Part shown: one piece after another, positions 45,000 through 55,505 of the stretch | How positions within the stretch are numbered: the first letter of the stretch is position 1 | Layout of the letters: each line of letters opens with the position of its first letter | Source of the DNA: Microvelia longipes | Taxonomy: Eukaryota; Arthropoda; Insecta; Hemiptera; Veliidae | DNA length: 64,000 bases | NCBI GenBank assembly: GCA_018340805.1 | Contig: JACMZG010001914.1 | Span: 12,006,667-12,070,666 of the forward strand | Direction: 5' to 3' | Notes under the pieces: model-generated | What the model was told of the DNA's origin: nothing | Seen by the model: the letters and a program-made list of their open reading frames with translations, nothing else | The model's database searches: none | Position numbers and translations under genes: made by a program

Positions 45000-45440
45000 T
45001 CGACATAATGTCGAGCCATCAATGATGACGAATGTCGAATAATGAAACAGTTCCCAGATTTAGTATTGCATTTTGCTTGTTACATTTCCTAGGTGTTTCT
45101 CGCACAATAATATTGTGTCAACTGTTCATGTTTTGCAAAACTCGGTAGTATCAAATAGTATATGTTTTGCTTGTCATGCATAATGGCGGTAAGAGAGCAC
45201 CGCTCGTCTGTGGTAAATACTTCACATTATATTCTTCGGAATTAATTGAATATCAGAGTGAGTTCAGGCTCTGTAGGCGCCATGATGAGCTAGACGTATC
45301 GAAACAGAGTAAGACATGACATTATGTCGAGCGATCAATGATGACGAATGTCTAATAATGGAACAGTTCCCAGATGTAGCATTGCATTTTGCTTGTTACA
45401 TTTCCTAGGTGTCTCTCGCACAATTATATTGTGAAACTAT
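45000..45440 (+). repeat. Family B, best copy, more than one tandem unit
   Basis: GACATAATGTCGAGCCATCA at 45002 recurs as GACATTATGTCGAGCGATCA at about 45319, a 317 bp period. Both are followed by GAATGTC, AACAGTTCCCAGAT, TTGCTTGTTACATTTCCTAG and CTCGCACAAT. Between them lie GTTTTGCAAAACTCGGTAGT, GGTAAGAGAGCACCGCTCGT and TTCAGGCTCTGTAGGCGCC. This shows that family B is, or derives from, a tandem (satellite-like) unit of about 320 bp. Confidence 0.8.
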
Positions 45441-45719
45441 ATATACTTGTTTGTTTAATAAATGAATAAACCGATACCAAATTTCAACTTAATGGTTCGA
45501 ATGGTTTTCCAATTTTTACCGATTTTATTATTAAAAAGAACTATTTATGTCATTCCATAAAAATAAACTAGCGCTTATAATGAAATGAAAATTTGCAAAT
45601 TTGTTGAAAAATTTGTTTGTCTTATATTGGTCTATATGCGTGCTAAATTTCAACTTGGACCAATTTTTTGGACGGACCATTTTTTTCAACTTGGTCGGAG
45701 ATTTCGTGGTACAAACTTA

Positions 45720-45994
45720 CCGTGATGTTGAATAAAAAAGACACACTATAATTAAAAGCAATCACTGTATTGTTAACCACAATAGTATAAAAAAAATATA
45801 ACTGACCGGTTTCGACTTTATCACCATCAGAGCTGTTTACAGACTGACGTTTACTTTACGTCATCATCAGAGCTGTAAACAGCTCTGATGATGACGTAAA
45901 GTCGAAACCGAGTTATAATTTTTTTATTCTATTCTGGTTGACAATATATTAATTGTTTTTAATTCTAGTGTGTTTCTTTTATTAAACATCATGG
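45720..45994. mobile_element. Palindromic element with hammerhead-like cores
   Basis: The outer ends CGTGATGTTGAATAAAAAAG then ACACACTA and TAGTGTGTTTCTTTTATTAA then ACATCATG are inverted. The inner arms share TATAACT-GACCGGTTTCGACTTTA. On the plus strand, CTGATGA (45885-45891), then TGACGTAAAGTC, then GAAA (45904-45907) has the hammerhead core order, with GAC/GTC as stem II. The minus-strand counterpart has CTGATGG, a core mutation. At the centre is a perfect 22+2+22 palindrome (45855-45900). The architecture fits inverted ends of a Penelope-like element. No protein-coding part is present. Confidence 0.55.
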
Positions 45995-46204
45995 TGGACA
46001 TAATACTTCTACAGAATAAACGAGGAATAGTATAAATGTGACCAAACTAGTTTAAATTAGACTCAAATATACGTATCAATGCCAAATTAAGTAATCAAAT
46101 ATATTATATCTCGACACAGGTTTAGGTAATGTTTTATTGAGTACGAGCCATACAGGTCCAAAGTATAATAGCACCATGATTAAAAGAAGCAACAGTTTTG
46201 AGTC

Positions 46205-47345
46205 TTCATAACTGTTTAAACCAAGGGGTATGTATGTATGCACCTTGATTAAACCAAGAAGTATGTATATATGCCCTTGTTTAAACCAAGGGTATGTATT
46301 CTGCACCTTGATTAACCAAGAAGGGGTTATGTAGTATGTATGCACCTTGATTAAACCAAGATGTTATAATGCCCCTTGTTTAAAACCAAGGGTATGTATA
46401 TATGCACCTTGATTATAAACAAGAAGTGTTTAAAACCAAGGGGTATGTATATTGCACTTGATTAACCAAGAAGTATGTAATATAATACCTTGATTAAACC
46501 AAGGGGTATGTATGTATGCACCTTGATTAAACCAAGAAGTATGTATATATGCCCTTGTTTAAACCAAGGGGTATGTATATATGCACTTGATTAAACCAAG
46601 AAGTATGTATATAATACCTTGTTTAAACCAAGGGTATGTAGTATGCAACCTTGATTAAACCAAGAAGTATGTATATTATGCCCCTTGTTTAAACCAAGGG
46701 TATGTATGTATGCACCAAGACCTTGAGGGGTAAACCAAGAAGTATGTATATATGCCCCTTGTTTAAACCAAGGGGTATGTATATCTGCACCTTGATTAAA
46801 CCAAGAAGTATGTATATATAATACCTTTTTAAACCAAGGGGTATGTATATATGCACCTTGATTAAACCAAGAAGTGTATATATAATACCTTGTTTAAACC
46901 AAGGGGTATGTATGTATGCACCTTGATTAAACCAAGAAGTATGTATATATGCCCCTTGTTTAAACCAAGGGGTATGTATATATGCACCTTGATTAAACCA
47001 AGAAGTATGTATATATAATACCTTGTTTAAACCAAGGGGTATGTATGTATGCACCTTGATTAAACCAAGAAGTATGTATATGTTTAAACAGGGTATGTAT
47101 ATATGCCTTGATAAACAAGAAGTATGTATATATGCCCCTTGTTTAAACCAAGGGTATGTATATATGCACTTGATTAAACCAAGAAGTATGTATATATAAT
47201 ACCTTGTTTAAACCAAGGGGTATGTATATATGCACCTTGATTAAACCAAGGAGCATGTATACATGCACTTTGTTTAAACCAAAGATTATGTGGTATACTA
47301 CGTAATCTTTGGTTTAAACTAAGAAGTATGTATATATGCATTTTG
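46205..47345. repeat. Two-subunit minisatellite (33 + 33 bp) with a dyad in each subunit
   Basis: Subunit 1 is GCACCTTGATTAAACCAAGA then AGTATGTATATAT. Subunit 2 is GCCCCTTGTTTAAACCAAGG then GGTATGTATATAT. They alternate along ~1.1 kb, giving a 66 bp higher-order unit of about 17 copies. The core CCTTGTTTAAACCAAGG is a near-perfect dyad. Scattered indels are denser at the left end. At the right end a perfect 17 bp-arm inverted repeat (47272-47319) marks an orientation switch. The L/I/Y/P-rich minus frames are artefacts. Confidence 0.95.
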
Positions 47346-48104
47346 TTAAAACGTTATTATATTCTTAAGATTCTAAACTCTTCAACAAATTTTCTTTAAT
47401 ATATCGCTAAAAAGGTGGCTTGCAAAGCGGGCCACTTAAATCAATATTTATGATCCAATCATAGATAGTATAACAGTATAAAATATTAAATTAAAGTTTT
47501 ATATGTTGGAATAAGTTTATTAAAGTCATCTTAGTATCATGCTTAACTTTTTAACTTTGCTAAATAATGTAGTTGTCTTTCTATTCTTTTACCACTGTAC
47601 TAATGATGCCTATATATTGTCACCAAGGCGTAAGACATTTACGCCATAAAAAAAAGCATAAATACCCTAATAAATTGAAAATAAGCATTGGATGAGCGTG
47701 AATAATAATGCTGTGCTGTGTCAATTTTGAATGATGTGCAAAGTTTTGTATAACCTGTTGAATAGATTTTTGAGCAAGAAAATATACATTGTAAAGAAAG
47801 TAGGCTTGGTTAACAATAATATTAACCATATGATTAAATGTTGTTCATGCTAACTTTTATTATTCCTAGAGATTAAAACAATTTTTATTCTAAGGAATTA
47901 CTGGTTGGGAAATTAGTATCCACAAAAGGATGTTTATTTTACAATACACTAAGGCATTACTGGTTTAGTATTATACCAATTATAGTTTCTTTTACAGCCA
48001 CCAGATTTCACCACTACTCCAAAATTTTAACCTTATTAAAAATTATTTAATAAGGCCAAATTATTTATATACATGTAATTAGACAAAACAAAGTTTTTCA
48101 GGAA
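47346..48104. other. Intergenic, no recognised feature
   Basis: No supported frame. The 69-codon minus frame at 47620-47829 has no domain. Confidence 0.4.
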
Positions 48105-48141
48105 TTTATATATGAATATATAATATAATATTATATTAATA

Positions 48142-48232
<91 letters not shown>

Positions 48233-48240
48233 CAGAGAGG
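48105..48240. repeat. (AT)n then (GA)n microsatellite
   Basis: About 110 bases of TA followed by GAGAGAGAGAGAGACAGAGA. Confidence 0.95.
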
Positions 48241-49695
48241 ACTAAAATGATTATATGTGCCACATCAAACCTAATGTATGTTGTTTAGCCTTTTGGTGTC
48301 TATTATCTGACAGTGTTTAGTTTCACTCGACTCTGATTAACATAAAAAAAGCCAAAAATGTTAGACAAAATGAATAGCATTGATTTTTGGCTTTCTCTTC
48401 GTTTTATTGTCTTGAGTTTTTAAACTATTAATTAAATATTGTTAATTTAACTAATTTGTTAATTCTTGCCTATTGTCGTTAATTGGCGCTTATGGGCGTC
48501 ATTACCTGTAAAAATATATTTAATTTATTTTAAGGATCTATTTATTTGTATCTATATATTCATTTATATGTCTATATTTATCTGTATATTTAATTTATTT
48601 CATTTCAGATATATATCTGTTTAAAATCTATATTCAGTCTCAACTATAAAAAGGTCCAACAAATGAAACTTATTATATCTCTTTTTTATTTTACAAGCAA
48701 TGATATTGTCATACGTGTCGAAACCTTGCATTGTCTATAATTCAATTCACGTTATAGACTATTCATTTATTATTACATCCTGAATAATAAAATTACATAT
48801 TTATGTTTTATAACCTTTTCTTTTGAAATTTAGGTTATTCAATATGCTAAATATAAATTTTGCTAAATATTTATTAAATATCTTTAACTTCTTGTAAAGT
48901 TGTAGCTACTTCGAACGAACTCAAAGCCATTAAGTATATTCTAGAACTCCCCTATTATAACTACTCCTATATTTTATTATACCATGAGTTAATTCTTATT
49001 TCAGTCTTGAGGTTACAAGACTGAAAGTTATAACGGGATGCACTGTTATGATGCTCTAATTATTTCATAATCTTCAACAGATTTCTTTTATATTTCTTTT
49101 TTGCTAACAGTTTATGACCATGCTGTTCTTACCTACCTTAATTTAAGCCTTCGAAAAGAGATAGAAAATTTTACCATTTCAGCTAAAATCTTGAGCAATC
49201 CATTTATCCTCCATTTTTTAAAAATTAAAATATAATAATAAATCGATTACTTACTATCATGGCAGCGTTTCACGCTGGTGTCTTGCTTTGCCAATTTTAC
49301 CCTCCATGTTTCGCCATCATTCTTAAATTCAAATTCTAAATTTTAATTAAAATCAAACAAATAATTTTTATGTTTATTTTTATAAAAATATACATAAAAT
49401 GTACGTTTCTTTTTTCCGCAATGTCATGCTTTGCTTCTATTTTATCATTTTAATGTACTATGAGTATAGAATTGGTGAGCTAGTTTCACCATTAAGTTAG
49501 TTTGCATCAAAGCTTTCATTATTGGATTCTCGAAGAAAAAGATCTGCATGGGGTAAAAATCAACATAACATATACTTTTCAGCTTTCTTTTAAATTTAAA
49601 AAAAGTATAAAAGAAAACTGATCATTCTTTTGGGTCTAATGTCTTTTTTATTTCTTATAAGAATAAGAAATAAAAAAAGACTTCCGATCCGAGAA
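48241..49695. other. Intergenic, no recognised feature
   Basis: AT-rich. A mirrored TTTTTATTTCTTATAAGAAT then AAGAAATAAAAAAAG forms a small palindrome near 49644-49680. No gene seen. Confidence 0.4.
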
Positions 49696-49699
49696 AATT

Positions 49700-49885
49700 T
49701 CACCCTTACTAAAAGCTCGTAGCTTCCAAAATTTGTTTGGGAGGGGAGGGTTGCCAAACCAATCCCAGAGGAAGGTAATATTTCGCACACTTCAGGGACT
49801 ACAACAGAAATATACTTCGTGAAAAAAGCGCCATTTTTTCTAGGGGGCGAAACCCCTCTTAGCCGCTCCCTGAATGGCTATGAGT
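49700..49885. repeat. Dispersed GC-rich repeat family G, second copy
   Basis: GCTCGTAGCTTCCAAAATTT then GGGAGGGGAGGGTTGCC at the left, and AGGGGGCGAAACCCCTCTTA then GCCGCTCCCTGAATGGC at the right, parallel the 44.38-44.54 kb copy with more drift. Confidence 0.5.
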
Positions 49886-50700
49886 CTGCCTTACTAACCA
49901 ACCATAGCTCCTCAATAATTAAGTCACAAGATTATATCCTCAATCCAGCAGCTTTAAATCCAAATAACAATTTTTAATTTCGAATTAAATGAAATTGGTC
50001 TATTTTTAATTGCAATAAAGGATTTACACTACAATAAATAAACAAAGTTTCAAAACCATTTTTTATTACAAAAAAAAGCAAAGACAATATCAAAACCAAA
50101 CAAAATATAACACAATCCAAACTACCTAACAATACTTGAAAAATTAAATAGAGAGAGAAAAGACCTATAAAAAATTTTGCTTATTTACAATTATTTAAAG
50201 CATAGAATTTTATACCTATGTAATTAACACTTCCATTTTTCCTCATTAAAACAGTGGGATGATTTTTTGAATGATATAATAATTCTTTTCTTATCTAGAT
50301 TTTATCATTTTTATGAAAATAGCTAATACATTGGTAATGTATAGGTGTTTCCAAGAATACTTTAAATTCATATCGGTATCTAAATTTAGTTGGCAAAAAA
50401 TTATATGAAAATATAATTTCTTAATCAAATCCTCTGTCCTCCCCTATTATATTTAAAGAAAAAATTGTATATTTATTAGTTCATGAGTGTTTTTATGAGT
50501 TATGAGTATTTTTGAATACACCTATTCTTCTTAAGAACTAAAAATTTAACAATTAGTACTACAAATTTATTAGTATAGAATGAGAAAAAAGGTAAAATTG
50601 TAAACAAGGAGCCAACAAAAAAAAATAGAAGTATAAAAAGACATGGAGTTCCAAATAAATTTGCGTTATAATAATAGTTATGATAATGCCCGTTTAGAGT
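49886..50700. other. Intergenic, no recognised feature
   Basis: A-rich on this strand. The 70-codon minus frame at 50500-50712 is F/L-rich and unconvincing. Confidence 0.4.
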
Positions 50701-50704
50701 CTTG

Positions 50705-50925
50705 CAGCTCATCCGGGATAAACCCTGCGGGAACCACCTGAGGTGATTGTGGCAACCGTTACGCTCAAAGAATAATCTAAAGTTGGCGATAAATTATTTG
50801 AACATAAATCTTATATGAACTGAGAGCGTAACCTGGGATGCAAACCCCAGACCTCCTTGGTGTCAAATTAAATACTGATAAATACTGACACTCTAACGAC
50901 CTCGAAAACGGAGGTGGTTGTAAAT
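50705..50925 (-). mobile_element. tRNA-derived SINE-like unit
   Basis: On the minus strand, GAGGTCGTTAGAGTGTCAG (box A-like) precedes GGGGTTTGCATCCC (box B-like, near 50840). Then come GGTTACGCTCTCAGTTC and a GC-richer tail with CGTAACGGTTGCCACAATCA, CAGGTGGTTCCCGCAGGG and TTTATCCCGG. Poor clover-leaf pairing argues against a functional tRNA. Ends and target duplication are not resolved. Confidence 0.5.
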
Positions 50926-51555
50926 TTGTGCTATTGAAGTCAAATTAATTTGACAAACGACACACCGAAACATCATTTTAATATTATTTAAAATATGACT
51001 GAAATTTGCTGGCTTTGCTTGTTTACAATTCTATAAAATACCTATTTCATAAAATATTAAAACCATATACCAAAAAATTGAAAGAAGCGCAAATATTTAA
51101 AAGAATTAATTAGTATCAAACAAACACACGAATAATTTACAAAAATTAATTAATCCAATCATTTAAAGAAAAAAAAGTGCCTAAAAAGTTACTTAGTGCG
51201 TAAATTAAAAAAAAAGTGCGTAATTAGGTGCAAAGAAAATTAATTTAATTAAAGCATTTTGAAATTAAAAATTACTTAAAGCTTTTTGTTTAACTGAATT
51301 AATTAAAATACTTTCATAATTAATTCAAAAATTAATATATTTCTTAAATCTTTTTATACGAATCACACGAACACCACTGGAGTAGCTTTTGCATTTGTAG
51401 TGAGGGTACAGTATAACATAGAGTAGATGCTGGAACTTAATTATGCTGTTAACTTATAGCTCTCTTACTTAAATAACAAAGTTAAGCTAACTAATAAATT
51501 ATTAGTTGTGCCTTATTATAACTAAACGATAGCGCTAGATTTGCTCCTCATCTAA
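50926..51555. other. Intergenic, no recognised feature
   Basis: Very AT-rich, with many TTAATTAA-type words near 51090-51350. Confidence 0.4.
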
Positions 51556-51872
51556 TGATAAATAAATGAGTCCCTCCACTTATTACTTTATTAAGTAATT
51601 AAGCCTTTTTGGGCTTTCAATCCCAAAAAGGTCATCATCAGTGCCTAACAAACAAATAAATATAACATAATAATAAAACAACAAGTAAATAAAAATTGTA
51701 CAAAATCAAAATATGCTAGACAGATTTTGTATATTTTTACTTTTTATTTACTTATTGTTTTATTATTATGTTATATTTATTTGTTTGTTAGGCACTGATG
51801 ACGACCTTTTTGGGTTTAAAAACCGGCTTTTTGTTAATAAAGTAATTAAGTAGAGAGACTCTTTTATTTATC
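51556..51872. mobile_element. 317 bp fold-back element with paired hammerhead-like motifs
   Basis: The ends GATAAATAAATGAGTCCCTC and AGAGAGACTCTTTTATTTAT then C are inverted, and the arms (~150 bp) pair through TTACTTTATTAA, GGCACTGATGA and TTATGTTATATTTATTTGTT. Each arm carries CTGATGA pointing outward (minus strand at 51635-51641, plus strand at 51795-51801), followed by GACCTTTTTGGG. GAAA is kept on the minus strand (51615-51618), but the plus strand has TAAA. This is the same overall design as 45.72-45.99 kb. Confidence 0.6.
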
Positions 51873-51898
51873 ATTATTATAACTAAGTTAAAATAACT

Positions 51899-52037
51899 AT
51901 ATAACTAATTATAAGCTCTAATTATATATAATATAATATATATTATGTACAGTACATATTATAATATAATATAACTATAAGCTCTAACTATATATAATAT
52001 AATATATATTATGTATATATTATAATATAATATAACT
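51899..52037 (+). repeat. ~70 bp direct duplication, AT-rich
   Basis: ATAAGCTCTAATTATATATA then ATATAATATATATTATGTA recurs as ATAAGCTCTAACTATATATA, followed by the same AT-rich block. Confidence 0.85.
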
Positions 52038-52674
52038 ATTAGCTATAAGATAAACTAAGTACAATAACATAAGGTATAACTTAATTATCTTATTCTCTTA
52101 CCTTATGATAAAGCTTGTCTTAAAATGTTTAACAAGTTCAGAAAAGATTTAAGATAGAAATTAAATTTTAAATTTAATGAAGTATACCAAGTAATTTAGC
52201 TATTTTATCAACAGTATTTAAATACTATCAATAAAGCCGCATTGGAATCAAAACCAATGCATAAATAGATTTAACATTTTTTAACAAATCACAGTTTCAT
52301 TTTTTTTTTTTTTTTTTTATTTTTTAACATTGATGAAATAATTTAACAATAATTATATAATTAAAAAATAAAACAATTAAAGCTTTGAAATATCACAGTA
52401 TAAATTTAATAAAAATAACAAAATGGCGGACAATATTTTGTTTGATATAAATTTCAATATTATTAACTTTTCTTTACCCAAGGTATAGGAAAGTGTAAGT
52501 CTCTGTTGGAGACATTAACAGTGCATAAAGAGAGCGAACAATCTATTCTGAATCTAACTTATATATCTAGAGCTCAGTTAGATTAGCTAGCTCTTGATTT
52601 TGTAAGTATGTACCATAAAAATAGACTTAAACATTGTTCGCCTGTATAAAATTTTAAAAGGGTATTGTGGAAAT
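52038..52674. other. Intergenic with a T-run
   Basis: About 19 T residues at 52300-52318. No gene or tRNA-like sequence is attached, so I do not call a retroposon tail. Confidence 0.4.
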
Positions 52675-53032
52675 CATAGAGATATTATATTATTATAGAT
52701 ACTATTAGATAGAGATTATTATAGATACAATTATAGAGATACAAGAGGGGCCCTATAAGTTAAATTTTGAAACATCGAAAAAGTAACCTGACAACCTTCA
52801 TAATAATTGGTACAAAATTACAATAACTTATATAGTAATACGATAAAAATACAATTTAAAAAACAATCAAAGGGAAGGAGCCGAAATTAATTTATTTATT
52901 ATAACCATAATTCATTCTTGAGGGAGATTTCATTGAGGTTACACAGAGAGCCTCTGAGAGCCCCAAAATGGTGTTTCAGGCTTCTCAATGTATTGAGATG
53001 GGATATGTCCCCTCTAGTAATATATCTCTATG
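52675..53032 (-). mobile_element. MITE family A, complete copy 3, with expanded left terminus
   Basis: The right end CCCCTCTAGTAATATATCTC then TATG and left end CATAGAGATATTATATTA are the family A inverted termini. The interior (GAAACATCGAAAAAGTAACC ... AGAGCCCCAAAATGG) is family A in minus orientation. A ~50 bp run of TATAGATAC/AGATTATT words separates the left terminus from the body, as local expansion. Confidence 0.8.
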
Positions 53033-54430
53033 GTGGAAGTAATATTTGAAGTAAATCACCGTAATAAATGTCCAGAATATTTCCACAACGTGTAAAGAAC
53101 AAACAAAGAACAAAACAAATAAGAAAGTAAACTGCGAACACTTTAAATAGGCGAAGTAGAACAATTATAGTTAACCAAAAACACTCAAAGAATGCCTATA
53201 TTTCTGCTTGATTCTACTTAGAGTATTTGCCTGTGGCAAGATGGTGGTATTTAAAATTCTTTTCTGGTCCAAACCGATGTAATTTTATGTTTAGTTTTAA
53301 TGTATTCGTAGTTTACAAGCCTTTCTCATAACAAAACAATAATAAAAATATCAACAACAAAACTTAAAACTAATTAATGCTTAAACTAATATGAAAGACA
53401 TTTCTGAGTAGTTTCAAACAATTAATTAATTATAACCGCAATATGTGTTCAGTTTTAATTAATTTTTTGCTTTGTAAGTCAGAAAGAATTTTTTGCACAC
53501 ATAATAAAAATTGGCACATTCGGCCTGGCTATACGCTGTCATTTGTTGAAATATTAAGGTTCCAGCAACTAAATCATAATGAAATTATGTAAACAAAAAT
53601 TTATTCAGAAATAAATTTTAACCAATAAAATGATGACGAAACGGCTTTGAATCTAATTCGGTCATTCTCAGTATTGATTGTTATTGTTATAACCAATTGC
53701 TTACCTGCCTCCTAAAAGGAGATACGTAATGGTAAATTTTTAACAAGAGTAAAACATAAGTGAGGCAAGATAAGTAATTTTAGTATCTAGAAAATACTTG
53801 AGTAATAAATTCGGATTTAATCAGCTGAGAGACCCCTAAAAGTCAATTAGGGAAAGAATTCAACTGATGTATGCTGATACCTCCAAGTAGCGAGGTTAAA
53901 ATGGATCAATAAAATTTAATTCCTCTCTAATATTTTTGGTCGGCTGTTAACCGATAAAAACCAAAATTGTTAAGGTAAGTATATAGTGGTAATTACCTCT
54001 TAATTCACTTTGGATACATCTTTTGAAAAAATGAGTGGACCAATGCGCAAAGGTAAAAGTCACTGAAGCTTAAAGTGAATACAGCTATATATTAACTCTA
54101 ATTGGATAAGTCAACATGAAGTTCCCAACATATTTAGAATTATTTCTTTCTAATGAAAGAAAGGCGGTCTTTAAGTCCCCCTCGTTTTATATAATAAGGA
54201 ACTGAAATTCAATGCAAAGGATCTAAAAAACATAATTTTGTTATTTGATTGCTTCTAACTGCAGTTTAATGGTGCGTTTATCTTAAATATTTCTGTTTCA
54301 GAGAACTTAATGATCAGTTGCTGTTACCTAAATTAATCAATCACATTTTAAAATTTATGTGTTATGAAATAAGTCCATTGTTTATTGTATAAGTGCAATT
54401 TAAATGTTATTAACTCGCAACTGCATGCGA
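53033..54430. other. Intergenic, no recognised feature
   Basis: No supported frame, RNA gene or repeat match. Confidence 0.4.
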
Positions 54431-54438
54431 GTGCGAAG

Positions 54439-54483
54439 GGAAGGTTATACCCGCCCTCTGAAAGGGGGCGGGTATAACCTTCC
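54439..54483. repeat. Perfect GC-rich hairpin, 18 bp arms
   Basis: GGAAGGTTATACCCGCCC (54439-54456) and its exact complement (54466-54483) flank a 9-base loop TCTGAAAGG, followed by a short T-run. It has the shape of a strong RNA hairpin, but there is no gene upstream and bacterial terminator logic does not apply here. Confidence 0.85.
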
Positions 54484-54489
54484 TTTTTG

Positions 54490-55005
54490 ATATCAATGCC
54501 AATAAAGGAACAATTGTATACCAATAGGTGTTAAGTCCGACACCAATTGTGATTTTTTTTATCTAACCTGAGCACTTTTTTATCGCTCACAGCATTTAGC
54601 TTCAAGATTTCGAATTTAATTAAAATTAAAATGTAAACTATGTAGACTTATTTCATAACTAAAATGATAAAAAACTAAACAAAATCAAATGCATCTTAAA
54701 AATCTAATATTGCGTCACATCTTAATTTTAATTAAAGCTAATAATTAAAAGAATCGTTTGTATTAAAGCCAAATTGCATCCATAAAATAACTAATAATTA
54801 ATTTAATAATTAAATCCTATAATTTTACGAAACTAATTTAAAGCTATCTGTTACTTTAGATTTAGGAAAGACTTCGGGTAGAATTTGTTTACTTAAATTA
54901 TAAAACTTAGATTCTAAAATTGGACGGTAATGATAAAATATAATAATTAAAATTACTAGTATTGCGAATGAACTTTTAAAAAGTACTAAAATAATTTTGC
55001 TCCTT
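54490..55005. other. Intergenic, no recognised feature
   Basis: AT-rich. The 61-codon minus frame at 54825-55010 is I/L/F/S-rich and unconvincing. Confidence 0.4.
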
Positions 55006-55170
55006 AACAAAAAACATTATTATTACTTATTATTATTATAACTAACTTAATATTATAACTTATTAGTATAACTTAGTATTTACTTAACAAAAAACATTAT
55101 CATTACTTGTTATTATTATAACTAACTTAATGTTATAACTTATTAGTATAACTTAGTATTTATACTTAAT
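55006..55170 (+). repeat. 80 bp direct duplication
   Basis: AACAAAAAACATTATTATTA at 55006 recurs as AACAAAAAACATTATCATTA at 55086. Both continue with ACTAACTTAAT, TATAACTTATTAGTATAACT and TAGTATTTA. Confidence 0.9.
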
Positions 55171-55379
55171 AAAAACATTAATTTAATACATTTTATTCTT
55201 ATCTTAATGTTAATTTGCTTACTCTAATGTTTTTCAAATCAAACAATGTATAAAAGCTTAATTTTACATGTAAGCTTATTTGTCTACAACAAAATGACTT
55301 ATAATTAGAAATAATTTTATATTGATTTAAGTCTTTAGCTCTAATGATTTATTTGCTTAAAGTGACTTATTTGTGAAAT

Positions 55380-55505
55380 AAAATAACTTATTTGTTTACA
55401 CTTTGTTAAAATATTCTTATTAGTAAAAATAAAAGAACTTATTTGTTTACACTAATGTTAATCTTTACTTATTAGTAAAAATAAAAGAACTTATTTGTAC
55501 GTAAA
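55380..55505 (+). repeat. ~55 bp direct repeats
   Basis: CTTATTTGTTTACACT and CTTATTAGTAAAAATAAAAG alternate two to three times. The last copy ends AACTTATTTGTACG. Confidence 0.8.

Noticed and set aside
46689..47054. 121-codon minus frame with periodic IPLGLN/SWFNQG repeats
   Set aside because: Translation of the 33 bp minisatellite; no independent coding evidence.
46205..47345. CRISPR array with palindromic repeats
   Set aside because: The dyad resembles a CRISPR repeat, but the intervening GTATGTATATATGC segments are themselves repeated and not unique spacers.
52300..52318. Poly-T as the reverse-strand tail of a retroposon
   Set aside because: No tRNA-like head, body or target duplication was found next to it.
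54439..54490. Rho-independent terminator (hairpin plus T-run)
   Set aside because: The shape fits, but there is no gene upstream and the sequence is not bacterial in organisation.
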